Origin: a virus
Direction: 5' to 3' (one strand)
DNA length: 38,719 nucleotides
IMG/VR virus record: IMGVR_UViG_3300038701_001240
Location: 1 to 38,719 of that record
The notes below the pieces were generated by a model. The model saw nothing but the letters and a program-made list of their open reading frames with translations, did not search any database and had not been told where the DNA came from. Shown here piece after piece: positions 16,156 to 23,878 of this stretch. The position numbers and the translations under genes were made by a program. Every line of letters begins with the position of its first letter. Position 1 is the first letter of the stretch.

Positions 16156-16770
16156 ATGAGCACAGGACACCGTAACACAGGACACCGTAACACAGGACAC
16201 CGTAACACAGGATATTGTAACACAGGAAATAGTAACACAGGAGACCGTAACACAGGAAACTGGAACACAGGAAATAGTAACACAGGACACCGTAACACAG
16301 GAGGTTTTAACACAGGACACCGTAACACAGGACACCGTAACACAGGAAACTGGAACACAGGAAACTGTAACACAGGATATTGTAACACAGTTACTCCTGA
16401 AGATTGCCTAATTTTTAACCGACCAGCAAAGCGACAAGATTGGTTGAATGCTGACAAGCCCTCTTGGATGCATGTAAGTTTAGTAACATGGGTTAGTGAA
16501 AAAGATATGAATGATAGGGAAAAAGACGCTTATCCATCATACGTAACAACTGGCGGTTATTTAAAAGCTTATGCAACCTTACAAGATGCTTACAAAGAGG
16601 CTTGGGATAAGGCGGATAAAGAGGATAAAGAAAAGACGTTTAAACTACCCAACTATGACAGAGAAGTGTTTATTGAAATTTTTGGCTTCGATCCTGAAAA
16701 AGATACACAATCTTGTGCGGGTAAAGTCGTAGAAATTGACGGTAAAAAGTACAAATTACAAGAGATTTAG
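16156..16770 (+). CDS. Pentapeptide-repeat protein, NTG type
   Basis: A 204-aa protein. Residues 3-78 are about 15 copies of a five-residue unit x-x-N-T-G (GHRNTG, GNSNTG, GYCNTG and so on), matching the Pentapeptide_2 type, followed by a unique 125-residue part with TPEDCLIFNRPAKRQDWLNA and a Lys/Asp-rich helix. Pentapeptide stacks fold as a right-handed four-sided helix and sometimes mimic DNA; the role here is unknown. The repeat units are nearly identical at DNA level (15 bp), so copy number may vary. A cGAAAGG leader precedes the ATG. Confidence 0.85.
   Translation: MSTGHRNTGHRNTGHRNTGYCNTGNSNTGDRNTGNWNTGNSNTGHRNTGGFNTGHRNTGHRNTGNWNTGNCNTGYCNTVTPEDCLIFNRPAKRQDWLNADKPSWMHVSLVTWVSEKDMNDREKDAYPSYVTTGGYLKAYATLQDAYKEAWDKADKEDKEKTFKLPNYDREVFIEIFGFDPEKDTQSCAGKVVEIDGKKYKLQEI
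16160..16392 (+). repeat. 15-bp tandem repeat inside pentapeptide gene
   Basis: A 15-bp unit with the core AACACAGGA repeats about 15 times with variation in four or five bases after it. It encodes the x-x-N-T-G units. The complementary strand also stays open through it, which is a by-product of the repeat. Confidence 0.9.
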
Positions 16771-16791
16771 CCTTTAACAAACACATAAACT

Positions 16792-16808
16792 CTCCGCTTT
16801 AAACGGAG
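16792..16808 (+). other. Short hairpin between early genes
   Basis: CTCCG pairs with CGGAG across a seven-base AT loop. There is no T-run, so termination is unlikely; it may be an mRNA processing or stability element. Confidence 0.35.
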
Positions 16809-16856
16809 TAAAATAAGTTATATCAAAGCGAACAAATTAGAGAAAGGTTAAAGAGA

Positions 16857-16964
16857 ATGAGTGATTATTTTAACTACGATGACGACACTGGAAATATAGA
16901 GATGGACGAATGTGATATTTGCTATGAAAGCAGTGAGTATTGCATGTGTGGCAAAACTGTTTAA
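16857..16964 (+). CDS. Four-cysteine microprotein (35 aa)
   Basis: A 35-aa acidic frame whose second half has CDIC and CMC pairs eight residues apart, a possible zinc-binding knuckle. It has an AGAAAGG leader 12 bases upstream and ends 11 bases before the next ATG, filling a gap in the operon. Cys pairing is seen; metal binding is inferred. Confidence 0.55.
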   Translation: MSDYFNYDDDTGNIEMDECDICYESSEYCMCGKTV

Positions 16965-16975
16965 GGAGCAACAAA

Positions 16976-17488
16976 ATGAAACAGGACACGATTAAGATGA
17001 TTGAGGAAGCTATAAAAGCTTTTGAAGTTGTAAAACTCAAAAATTATGAAGGCAATGAGTGTAGAGCAATAATAGGTGTAGGTGTAGACGTAAAACAAAT
17101 TAAAGCCGCTTTGTCCGTATTACAGAAAATAGCAAGCGGTGATGATTGGTTTGATATTGAGAGTGCGCCGAAGGATGATACAGAAATCTACGTAAAAACA
17201 TGCCATGAAAAAGACCCTTACCACTTAGGCGATGAAGTTTTGACTATTTACGGGGTTTGGTGTGAGTTTGAAAGCCATGCTGCGGACGGTGTACATACTG
17301 CAATTTATGGGGGAGGGTTTGATGACCGTTCCTATGATGAGCCTAATGGCGCAAACATGCCTGACTGGTGGTTTATAAATGGCGGGAACGATGGCTATGA
17401 AATACCTTGTAACCCAACCCACTGGAAACACCTAGACCAAGCCAAACACATTCAAATGCTAATGGAAAGAGAGCTAAAAAATGACTAA
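16976..17488 (+). CDS. DUF551-like protein (170 aa)
   Basis: A 170-aa protein. Residues 60-165 resemble DUF551: the WFDIESAPKDDTEIYVKT opening, a central YGVWCEFESH strand and the closing PTHWKHL, the family's typical THW ending. DUF551 proteins are small phage and prophage proteins with no known function. The start at 16976 is chosen because AAGGAG lies seven bases upstream; an upstream ATG at 16940 has no such site. Confidence 0.72.
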   Translation: MKQDTIKMIEEAIKAFEVVKLKNYEGNECRAIIGVGVDVKQIKAALSVLQKIASGDDWFDIESAPKDDTEIYVKTCHEKDPYHLGDEVLTIYGVWCEFESHAADGVHTAIYGGGFDDRSYDEPNGANMPDWWFINGGNDGYEIPCNPTHWKHLDQAKHIQMLMERELKND

Positions 17489-17942
17489 AGACTTAGAAAA
17501 AGAAATTCAAGCAACAAAAGAACAACTTGAGCGATTACAGAAACAGCTTAAAAACAAACAACCTTGGTTCCCAGAAGAGTGTGAGGAGTTTTATTTTATA
17601 AATGAGTTGGGTGGCGTTTGTGAAACATATCAGACAAAGGTATATTATTACGGCGATGCCGCCGAATACAAAGAATACTTCCGCACTTATGAACAAGCCG
17701 AACGTGTCGCAAAAGCCCGTAAAGCTATCCGTGAACTGGCGTTTAAACCGCATGAGATTGATTGGAATGATGAGATGCAAAGAAGGTGGGTATTGATGTA
17801 TGACCATTATGAACATGAATTCGATATTGCGCTTAATTTATTAAAACAATGTCTAGGAGAGGTCTACTTCCCAACCAAAGAAGCCGCTAAACAAGCCGAG
17901 CCACATTTCCGTGTGCTTATAGATGAAGGGGTAGGGATGTGA
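17481..17942 (+). CDS. Unknown protein with N-terminal coiled coil (153 aa)
   Basis: A 153-aa protein. Residues 3-28 form a Lys/Glu/Gln-rich coiled coil; the middle has WFPEECEEFYFINELGG and a helix REQAERVAKA-like; the end is a helix with KEAAKQAEPHF. This layout is common in small phage proteins (tail of the DUF-type xxFPTKExAxxA) with no known role. The start overlaps the previous gene by eight bases. Confidence 0.7.
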   Translation: MTKDLEKEIQATKEQLERLQKQLKNKQPWFPEECEEFYFINELGGVCETYQTKVYYYGDAAEYKEYFRTYEQAERVAKARKAIRELAFKPHEIDWNDEMQRRWVLMYDHYEHEFDIALNLLKQCLGEVYFPTKEAAKQAEPHFRVLIDEGVGM

Positions 17943-18160
17943 TGTTAATAATTGATATATTTTTTACGTTGCCCTTTATTGCTTTTGGCTGTCAAATTAT
18001 TTTGATGTTTTATACAATGTTTAAAATCGACAAACAGGCGGCATCAATTCTCATAGGAATAATATTGCTTAGCGTATGGATAGCGAGTGCGTACGTGTAT
18101 TTTATAAATGAACAAGAAACAACACATCAAGAAAAGGTAGTAAACGATGACAATAAATAA
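17942..18160 (+). CDS. Small membrane protein (72 aa)
   Basis: A 72-aa protein with two hydrophobic segments (residues 2-24 and 34-53) and a polar Gln/Asp-rich tail. A GTG at 17939 is the other possible start; the ATG at 17942 follows a TGATG overlap with the preceding gene. Membrane location is predicted from sequence; the function is unknown. Confidence 0.62.
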   Translation: MLIIDIFFTLPFIAFGCQIILMFYTMFKIDKQAASILIGIILLSVWIASAYVYFINEQETTHQEKVVNDDNK

Positions 18161-18374
18161 AAAGTTATTGAGCCAAAGACAAAAAGCAATTAATGAGATT
18201 ATTGAAAACACTGATTTACAGATGGATAAGATTGTTAAAGAAAGCGAAGTATTTAAAAGCTCTTTAAAACAAATTGATTTATCGTTATCAGAGGATGATT
18301 TTAGCAATGCTATTGAAACTTGCCTTGTAAGCTATATGCTAAAAATGAAAAAGATAGAGGCTGAAGCTAGCTAA
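18147..18374 (+). CDS. Unknown helical protein (75 aa)
   Basis: A 75-aa, mostly helical and charged protein opening MTINKKLLSQRQKAINEI, no domain recognised. An AAAGG site lies before the ATG, which overlaps the membrane-protein gene by 14 bases. The stop shares a base with the primase start (TAATG), so it may help couple expression of the replication gene. Confidence 0.65.
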   Translation: MTINKKLLSQRQKAINEIIENTDLQMDKIVKESEVFKSSLKQIDLSLSEDDFSNAIETCLVSYMLKMKKIEAEAS

Positions 18375-20650
18375 TGGTTGACCTAACCCCTTACAAGAAA
18401 TCGATAGAAGAAATCCGTAAACGATCTAAGCCGCAATTCCAAGGCGATCCTCGGCATGGTTTCCAGCAAAAATTAATATCCGATGGTTTCGAGCCGCCAA
18501 AAGAAGGTATATTGGTTGGGAAAATACAGCGAATAAAAGACCCGCAAGATAAAGGTAACAAAAAAACAGGGTGGCTGCATTTTGTTGAAGTAACAGATAG
18601 CCATAATGAAGGCCAGTGCATTGGTATAGGCACATATGGAAGCTGGCGCGCAGGTGATAAGATCACATGGGTTTCGCGTGACTTTAGCCAAATGACCACG
18701 CAAGAGCGCTTAAACTACCATACAGAGCTTGAAAAGATGCGGGCTATGCGTGAAGAAGAGCAAAACAGGATATATGAGGAGGCCGCTAAGGAAGCCTATG
18801 ACGAGTATATGGCAGCAGGCGAAGCATCCTTTGACCATGCGTATATTAAAAATAAGCAAATTAAGAACTTAAGCGATATACGGCAGGCCGATAATGCTTT
18901 ACTTGTTCCTGTTCTCAATCAAGACGGACAAATCATGTCATTGCAAAAAATATACGAGAATGGCTTTAAATCGTTTAAGACGGGTGGTAAAACAAAAGGC
19001 GGCTATTTTGTTATTAAAGGCGATGCCTCAAAACCTGTGTACGTTGCTGAGGGGCTTTCTACAGGTGACGCGGTTGCGCAAGCCACAGGTTCAACCGTGT
19101 ATGTTTGTTTTAATTGTAATAATCTTTACGAAGCTTCATCTATCGCCAAGGCACAGAACCCGAATAGCAAAGTTATCATTGCAGGTGATGATGATATTGA
19201 GACAAAAGATAATCCGGGTAGAACAAAAGCAACACAGGCTGCAGAAGGCTTAAATATAGACGTTGTTTTTCCTGACACAAAAGACGGGCTAGATTTTAAT
19301 GATGTATTAGTCAGCGCTGGCTTAGTAAAGCTTAAAGAGTTTTTCCAATTATCGGATGTAAAACCTTATCAGAAAAAGGATGATAAAAACAACGACAATA
19401 TCCCGCAACCGCATAAAGGAGTTTTAACAGATGTCTATGATTATTACAACACAACCAGTGGTAACAAACAGCTTGGCTTTGCCCTACAAAGCGCCATTGC
19501 TTTTGGGTCAATCATTTTGGGCAGAGAATTTAAAACAAGTTTGGAAAACTACGCCTCGCTGTTCTTACTTAACATTGGTAAATCAGGGACAGGAAAAGAA
19601 CACGCAAAAACAGTCATTGAAAAGTTGCTCGATGAAACAGGCAACGGGTCACTCATATCGGGGGACGGGTATTCATCAAGCGGGGCTGTATTCTCACAGC
19701 TTCTTATTAAGCCAAAGCACATCACTGTCATTGACGAATTTGGCAGACACTTGGAAAGCGCGGCCAATATTAAAGGCGGGGATCACCACAAACGAGATGC
19801 CAACACGAAATTAATGGAAGCGATTGGCCGTTGCCATAATGTTATGAGACCGCAAGCGTATTCTACAATGACCCTTAAGAAGTCAGATGCAGAAGCAATT
19901 CAAAACAGGGTCATATACAATCCGGCTATTACACTTGTCGGCATGAGTACGCCCTCAACGCTTTATAAGACCCTTGGTACTGGCGCTATTAAAGACGGTT
20001 TTATAAACAGGTTTATTATATCTATATCAGATGCTGAAAGGTCAATTAGGGTTCACAAGCCAGTCATTGACGTTCCACAAAGTATTATTGATTGGGTTGC
20101 TAAGGTGCAATCTAGGGTCAAGTTTGAGCATTTATCAAGCGAGGAAGCGCAGCCAGTTGTCATACAATTTACGCAAGAAGCAATTGCGGCTCAGGAAGAT
20201 TTTCAATGGTATTGCGTAGGCGTTGCCAACGACCTTGAAACATATGGCATGGAAGAAATTTCAGGGCGATCTAATGAGATGGCAATGAGGCTGTCTCTTA
20301 TCGCTGCTTTAAGCCGTGATCCTATGGCTGAGTTTATTGAAAAGGAAGATATTGAATGGGCTATTGCCTATGTTAAGTATAATCTTGATAAGACGATTAA
20401 TAAGCTGAAAATGACGATATCAAGCTCTGATTATGAAGGCCATAAGAAAGAATTTCTACAAGCCTTGCGTGATGCTGGTGGATGGGTTATGCGCTCTAAC
20501 ATGATTAAGCAAGCACCATACTCTGCACATCCGCGCAAATATATTGACGAGATATTGACGGATTTAGTGGATGCTGGTCTAATAGAAGAAAGGCAAGCCG
20601 AAACAGGTAAACGTGGCAGGCCATCAAAAGAATATATGGCGATTGAATGA
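18374..20650 (+). CDS. TOPRIM primase-helicase replication protein
   Basis: A 758-aa replication protein. A TOPRIM-like region spans residues 222-310, with YVAEG (Glu226) and GDDD (272-274) as metal-binding acids. A DUF3987/helicase-type ATPase follows: Walker A GKSGTGK at 402-408, Walker B HITVIDEFG at 449-457, and later motifs around NRVIYN and INRFIISISD. The C-terminal 70 residues form a winged helix ending with GKRGRPSKEY. Such proteins lay primers and open the fork for host polymerase; no polymerase gene was found here. It starts in the TAATG overlap with the preceding gene. Confidence 0.88.
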   Translation: MVDLTPYKKSIEEIRKRSKPQFQGDPRHGFQQKLISDGFEPPKEGILVGKIQRIKDPQDKGNKKTGWLHFVEVTDSHNEGQCIGIGTYGSWRAGDKITWVSRDFSQMTTQERLNYHTELEKMRAMREEEQNRIYEEAAKEAYDEYMAAGEASFDHAYIKNKQIKNLSDIRQADNALLVPVLNQDGQIMSLQKIYENGFKSFKTGGKTKGGYFVIKGDASKPVYVAEGLSTGDAVAQATGSTVYVCFNCNNLYEASSIAKAQNPNSKVIIAGDDDIETKDNPGRTKATQAAEGLNIDVVFPDTKDGLDFNDVLVSAGLVKLKEFFQLSDVKPYQKKDDKNNDNIPQPHKGVLTDVYDYYNTTSGNKQLGFALQSAIAFGSIILGREFKTSLENYASLFLLNIGKSGTGKEHAKTVIEKLLDETGNGSLISGDGYSSSGAVFSQLLIKPKHITVIDEFGRHLESAANIKGGDHHKRDANTKLMEAIGRCHNVMRPQAYSTMTLKKSDAEAIQNRVIYNPAITLVGMSTPSTLYKTLGTGAIKDGFINRFIISISDAERSIRVHKPVIDVPQSIIDWVAKVQSRVKFEHLSSEEAQPVVIQFTQEAIAAQEDFQWYCVGVANDLETYGMEEISGRSNEMAMRLSLIAALSRDPMAEFIEKEDIEWAIAYVKYNLDKTINKLKMTISSSDYEGHKKEFLQALRDAGGWVMRSNMIKQAPYSAHPRKYIDEILTDLVDAGLIEERQAETGKRGRPSKEYMAIE

Positions 20651-21105
20651 CAGAACAAATATATCCGATTTTAGAAATTGAAATTCCATTGAGGGTTAAG
20701 GTCGGTAAAAAAATGTTTTCCTGTAACTTGAACCAATATAGAAACGCGCATTATCGTATCTTGAACGATGCCAAAAAAAACTACGCTTCTTTTATATATG
20801 ATATGGACTTAAGAGAGAGGCTAGAAAATCCAGTTGCTATTATTTATTCAATATATGCACCCAATAAACGCATGTACGATGTTATGAATGTGGGATCAAT
20901 CACTGACAAGTTTGCCTGTGATGCTTTAGTCAACTCTAAAGTGTTAATTGATGATAATTATAATTATGTGAGATATGTTGCGTGCCAGCACAAGGGAATT
21001 GATAGAGACAATCCCCGTGCTGTTTTACGTATATATGATTATTCTCAGGCTAAACAAGCCCTCTCTCTTTTTCGTACGCTTCAACAGCTTCAAGACGATA
21101 CTTAA
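20647..21105 (+). CDS. RusA-like Holliday-junction resolvase
   Basis: A 152-aa protein of the RusA family. Acidic catalytic candidates are in the order expected: Asp78 and Asn81 in YDVMNVGSITDK, Asp87, Asp92 in CDALVN and Asp102-Asp103 in IDDN, followed by a YVRYV strand. RusA cuts four-way junctions in recombination and processes branched DNA ahead of packaging. It overlaps the primase stop by four bases. The 3' end is overlapped on the other strand by a small HTH gene. Confidence 0.87.
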   Translation: MTEQIYPILEIEIPLRVKVGKKMFSCNLNQYRNAHYRILNDAKKNYASFIYDMDLRERLENPVAIIYSIYAPNKRMYDVMNVGSITDKFACDALVNSKVLIDDNYNYVRYVACQHKGIDRDNPRAVLRIYDYSQAKQALSLFRTLQQLQDDT

Positions 21106-21223
21106 CACCTTTGAACTTAATGTACTCCGGCCCCTTGCCATCTGAGCGCCATTGATTAAGCGTATTTACAGAATAGCCCCAGCGCTTCGATAATTCCTCA
21201 GTTGTTAAAAAGTTGTTTTCCAT
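21050..21223 (-). CDS. AlpA/excisionase-like MerR-type HTH protein (57 aa)
   Basis: A 57-aa protein reading against its neighbours. It is a helix-turn-helix of the HTH_17 type: LTTEELSKRWGYSVNTLNQWRSDGKGPEYIKF, then VKYRLEAVEAYEKE. This is the pattern of excisionases and AlpA-like regulators. GAGAGG lies seven bases upstream of the ATG. It faces a divergent promoter at 21271 and its 3' end overlaps the RusA gene by 56 bases. With no integrase in the genome, a transcription regulator is more likely than an excisionase. Confidence 0.85.
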   Translation of the reverse strand: MENNFLTTEELSKRWGYSVNTLNQWRSDGKGPEYIKFKGVKYRLEAVEAYEKERGLV

Positions 21224-21270
21224 TTCATAACCTCTCTATTATTATTATTATATAACATTATATTTTTTTA

Positions 21271-21298
21271 TTGACAAGCAAAAAAACCTGTGTAATAT
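21271..21298 (+). promoter_or_regulatory. Sigma70-type promoter for recombination module
   Basis: TTGACA, 16-base spacer, TAATAT, 33 bases before the ATG at 21332. The 13-bp motif TATATTTTTTTAT (21259-21271) runs into the -35 box. It lies between the divergent HTH gene and the module it drives. Confidence 0.85.
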
Positions 21299-21331
21299 AA
21301 GTAAATATAAAACATTAGAAAGGAAAAAGCA

Positions 21332-21736
21332 ATGACCGAAACGCTAGATGAGATTTTGAAAATTGAAAAACAGATAGATGATTTAAAGAGTTATTTGTCT
21401 GAATTATATGATGATTTAAACGACACTATTTCACAACAGGTTGTTGAGAATTTAAAAAACAATGAATATAATTGCGGTACTGTTAATATTGATCTTGGCA
21501 ATCATAAGGTAAAATACACTGTTCCCAAAAAGATTGTTTGGGATCAAGAAACTTTAAAAACAATTAAGCAAAGCATTATTAATTCTAAGCAAAACCCCGA
21601 TGTCTATATGACAACAAAATATGCTGTATCAGAAACAAAGTATAAAAACTGGTCAGGTGAAATTCAGAAATTCTTTGAGCCAGCTAGAACAGTTGAGCAA
21701 GGGAAACCACAAATCAAAATTGAAAGGAAAAATTAA
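21332..21736 (+). CDS. Unknown protein at head of recombination module (134 aa)
   Basis: A 134-aa protein with an N-terminal coiled coil (residues 5-35), a beta segment (CGTVNIDLGNHKVKYTVPKK) and a basic end. Proteins of this type often precede Sak4-like ATPases in phages, with no established role. The ATG has the GAAAGGAAAAA leader and lies behind the 21271 promoter. Its stop is immediately followed by the ATPase start. Confidence 0.72.
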   Translation: MTETLDEILKIEKQIDDLKSYLSELYDDLNDTISQQVVENLKNNEYNCGTVNIDLGNHKVKYTVPKKIVWDQETLKTIKQSIINSKQNPDVYMTTKYAVSETKYKNWSGEIQKFFEPARTVEQGKPQIKIERKN

Positions 21737-22414
21737 ATGCAAATAATTAATACAAAGGACATACCACAACCAAAGGTCAAAATCTTAGTCCATGCGCCTG
21801 CTGGTGCTGGCAAAACAAGGCTATCCGCAACAGTGCCAAACAACATTGTTCTAAGCGCTGAGGCTGGCCTGTTATCCCTTAGAAGTGAGTCAATTGATAC
21901 TGTTGCTATTAAGTCGCTAGATGACTTACGCGAAGCTCATAGCTTTTTAGCTAATGACGACAAATATGAGTGGGTAACACTTGATAGTATTTCTGAGATT
22001 GCCGAAACAGTATTGGCGGCTGAAAAGAAAAAAGCCAAAGACGTAAGGCAGGCTTATGGCGAAATGCAGGAAATTATGACATCACTTATTCGCTCATTTA
22101 GAGACTTAGATAAGAATGTTTATTTTTCAGCTAAACAAGAAAGAACAAAAGATGAGATAACAGGCGGCTTTATTTACAGCCCTAGTGCGCCCGGCACAAA
22201 AGTTGGCGCAAGCCTGCCATATTTCTTTGATGAGTGTTTTGCACTTCATACTTGGCGTGATGAGGAGGGCAATTTACAACGTAGGTTGCAAACTCAACGT
22301 GATAACCAGTATGAAGCAAAAGACAGGTCAGGGGCTTTAGACTTTTATGAAGTTGCTGACCTTGGTAAGATTTACCAAAAAATTACTAACCCACAACAAC
22401 CAAAAGGAGAATAG
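21737..22414 (+). CDS. Sak4-like AAA ATPase, single-strand annealing recombinase
   Basis: A 225-aa ATPase of the AAA_24/Sak4 type. Walker A is APAGAGKT at residues 20-27 and the Walker B aspartate is Asp83 in WVTLDSIS, both as in RecA-like cores. The C-terminal FDECFALHTWRDEEG and QTQRDNQYEAKDRSG blocks are typical of this phage family. Sak4 proteins are RecA-core annealing/recombination proteins that act with a partner ssDNA-binding protein, here the DUF669 gene next to it. Confidence 0.87.
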   Translation: MQIINTKDIPQPKVKILVHAPAGAGKTRLSATVPNNIVLSAEAGLLSLRSESIDTVAIKSLDDLREAHSFLANDDKYEWVTLDSISEIAETVLAAEKKKAKDVRQAYGEMQEIMTSLIRSFRDLDKNVYFSAKQERTKDEITGGFIYSPSAPGTKVGASLPYFFDECFALHTWRDEEGNLQRRLQTQRDNQYEAKDRSGALDFYEVADLGKIYQKITNPQQPKGE

Positions 22415-22415
22415 A

Positions 22416-22946
22416 ATGGTTGCACTAAATCAAACTTTTACACGAAACGAACTACCAGACCCAACAAGTGGTGGTGGCGGTGTCTTGATTGATCCCGGCA
22501 CGTATAAATCTGTTATTGTTTCTTCTGAATTAAAAGAAAACAGCAAAAAGACTGGTTCTTATTTAGAGCTTAAATTTGTATTGACAGAAGGTCAGTATGC
22601 TAACACTGAGTTTTTTGAGCGCTTAAATTTGGATAACCCTAATCCACAGGCTGTAGAAATTGCCAAAAAGAAATTGGCTGAGATCATGGATGCAGTTGGT
22701 GTTGAACAAGTGGCAGACAGTAATGATTTGCACAATAAGCCTTTAATGCTGGAAATTTATACTAAGAAACAGGATGACTGGCAAAATGACAAAGGCGAAA
22801 CAGTAGAGGGAAAAGACAGGTCAGAAATTAAGAAGTATTTACCTGTTCCTGCTGTAGGTGGTGCGGGTGCGCCAACCCCACAAGCGGCTAATTCAGCACC
22901 GCCTTTCCCTGCCGCGACAAACAACCAAGGTAATCCGGGCTTTTAG
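22416..22946 (+). CDS. DUF669 protein, probable ssDNA-binding partner
   Basis: A 176-aa protein. The family pattern is seen in the P-G-T-Y-K opening (IDPGTYKSVIVSSELKENSKK), the SYLELKFVLTEGQYANTEFFERLNLDNPN block and a Pro/Gly/Ala-rich acidic-free tail from residue 145, as in ssDNA-binding proteins. DUF669 proteins travel with Sak4 in phages. The ATG at 22416 follows AAAGGAG; an in-frame upstream ATG is not used as it lies inside the ATPase gene. Confidence 0.85.
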   Translation: MVALNQTFTRNELPDPTSGGGGVLIDPGTYKSVIVSSELKENSKKTGSYLELKFVLTEGQYANTEFFERLNLDNPNPQAVEIAKKKLAEIMDAVGVEQVADSNDLHNKPLMLEIYTKKQDDWQNDKGETVEGKDRSEIKKYLPVPAVGGAGAPTPQAANSAPPFPAATNNQGNPGF

Positions 22947-22950
22947 TGCA

Positions 22951-23679
22951 ATGGTAAAAATCCCTATGGCGGTTGATCCGACAATACAGGCTTTAAAAAA
23001 ACAAGAAAAAGAAGCTGCGGCGAAGCAACCGTCTAGGGGTTACCTTGGGGCGAGTTTAATAGGGGATGCTTGCGCTCGTAAGATTTGGTATACGTATCAA
23101 GGATATGAGCGCAAGCCTTTTTCTGCTGAAACGCTTTGGAAGTTTGCCGATGGACACCGTACAGAAGATTTAATTGCTGAGCGATTGCGAAGCTTGCCAT
23201 TTATTGAACTTCATACCCATGACGAAAATGGCTTTCAATTTGGCTTTAGCGATTTTGACGGTAAGTTTAAAGGGCATTGCGATGGTTTCATAAAGGGTAT
23301 ATTGCAAGCGCCTAATGTGTGGCATGTTTGGGAGTGCAAAGCTTCTGAAAAAAAGAAATATGATGAGTTTACAAAGCTTGTAACTACTATGGATACAAAG
23401 CGTGTTTTAAAAAAATGGAATGAAAACTATTATGCACAAGCCCAGCTTTATATGCATTATTTTAAAATTGATCGGCACTACACAACAGTCGCCAAGGCGG
23501 GTGGTCGAGATATTATGACATGCAGAACTGAGTATGAGCCTGAAATTGCCGAATATTATCGTGACAGAGCTTGGCAAATTATAAACGCAACACAAGAGCC
23601 AATGCGCATAAGCGATAAACCTGACTTTTGGCTGTGTAGATTTTGCGATTTCAGTGAGGTATGCCATGGCTCAAACTAA
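22951..23679 (+). CDS. Cas4/RecB-like nuclease with probable Fe-S cluster
   Basis: A 242-aa PD-(D/E)xK nuclease. Catalytic acids are Asp111 in KGHCDGF and Glu128-x-Lys130 in WECKAS, with His70 in DGHRTED upstream. One cysteine (Cys41) in the front and three at the end (Cys229, Cys232, Cys238) match the four ligands of the Cas4/AddB iron-sulfur cluster. It most likely resects DNA ends for Sak4. The start is taken at the first ATG after the preceding stop; the ATG 15 bases later is also possible. Confidence 0.85.
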   Translation: MVKIPMAVDPTIQALKKQEKEAAAKQPSRGYLGASLIGDACARKIWYTYQGYERKPFSAETLWKFADGHRTEDLIAERLRSLPFIELHTHDENGFQFGFSDFDGKFKGHCDGFIKGILQAPNVWHVWECKASEKKKYDEFTKLVTTMDTKRVLKKWNENYYAQAQLYMHYFKIDRHYTTVAKAGGRDIMTCRTEYEPEIAEYYRDRAWQIINATQEPMRISDKPDFWLCRFCDFSEVCHGSN

Positions 23680-23878
23680 GCTACAGAGCTTGCTAGAAAG
23701 CGTTATAAATATAGCGATAGGCATTGCCATAGGATTCATTGCAAACATTACTGTATTGCCTTTATTTGGCTATCCTGTAACGATTGCAGACGGTATGCTT
23801 ATAAGTGTTGTGTTTACGATTGTAAGCTTAGTTAGAAGTTATTTAATAAGAAGGTATTTTAATAAGAGGCATGGATGA
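23666..23878 (+). CDS. Small membrane protein, DUF7220-like (70 aa)
   Basis: A 70-aa protein with two membrane segments (residues 12-32 and 40-58), a short basic N-terminus and a basic end (RRYFNKRHG). Proteins with this shape and the SLLESVINIAIGIAIGFIAN-type first helix are common in phages, with no known role. The start at 23666 is preceded by GAGGT. It overlaps both neighbours. Confidence 0.8.
   Translation: MAQTKLQSLLESVINIAIGIAIGFIANITVLPLFGYPVTIADGMLISVVFTIVSLVRSYLIRRYFNKRHG

Noticed and set aside
16128-16457. Long open frames on the minus strand through the 15-bp repeat
   Set aside because: They stay open only because the 15-bp unit has no stop in that frame. Their product is a monotonous Cys/Pro/Val/Ser repeat, and they run against the operon without ribosome-binding sites.
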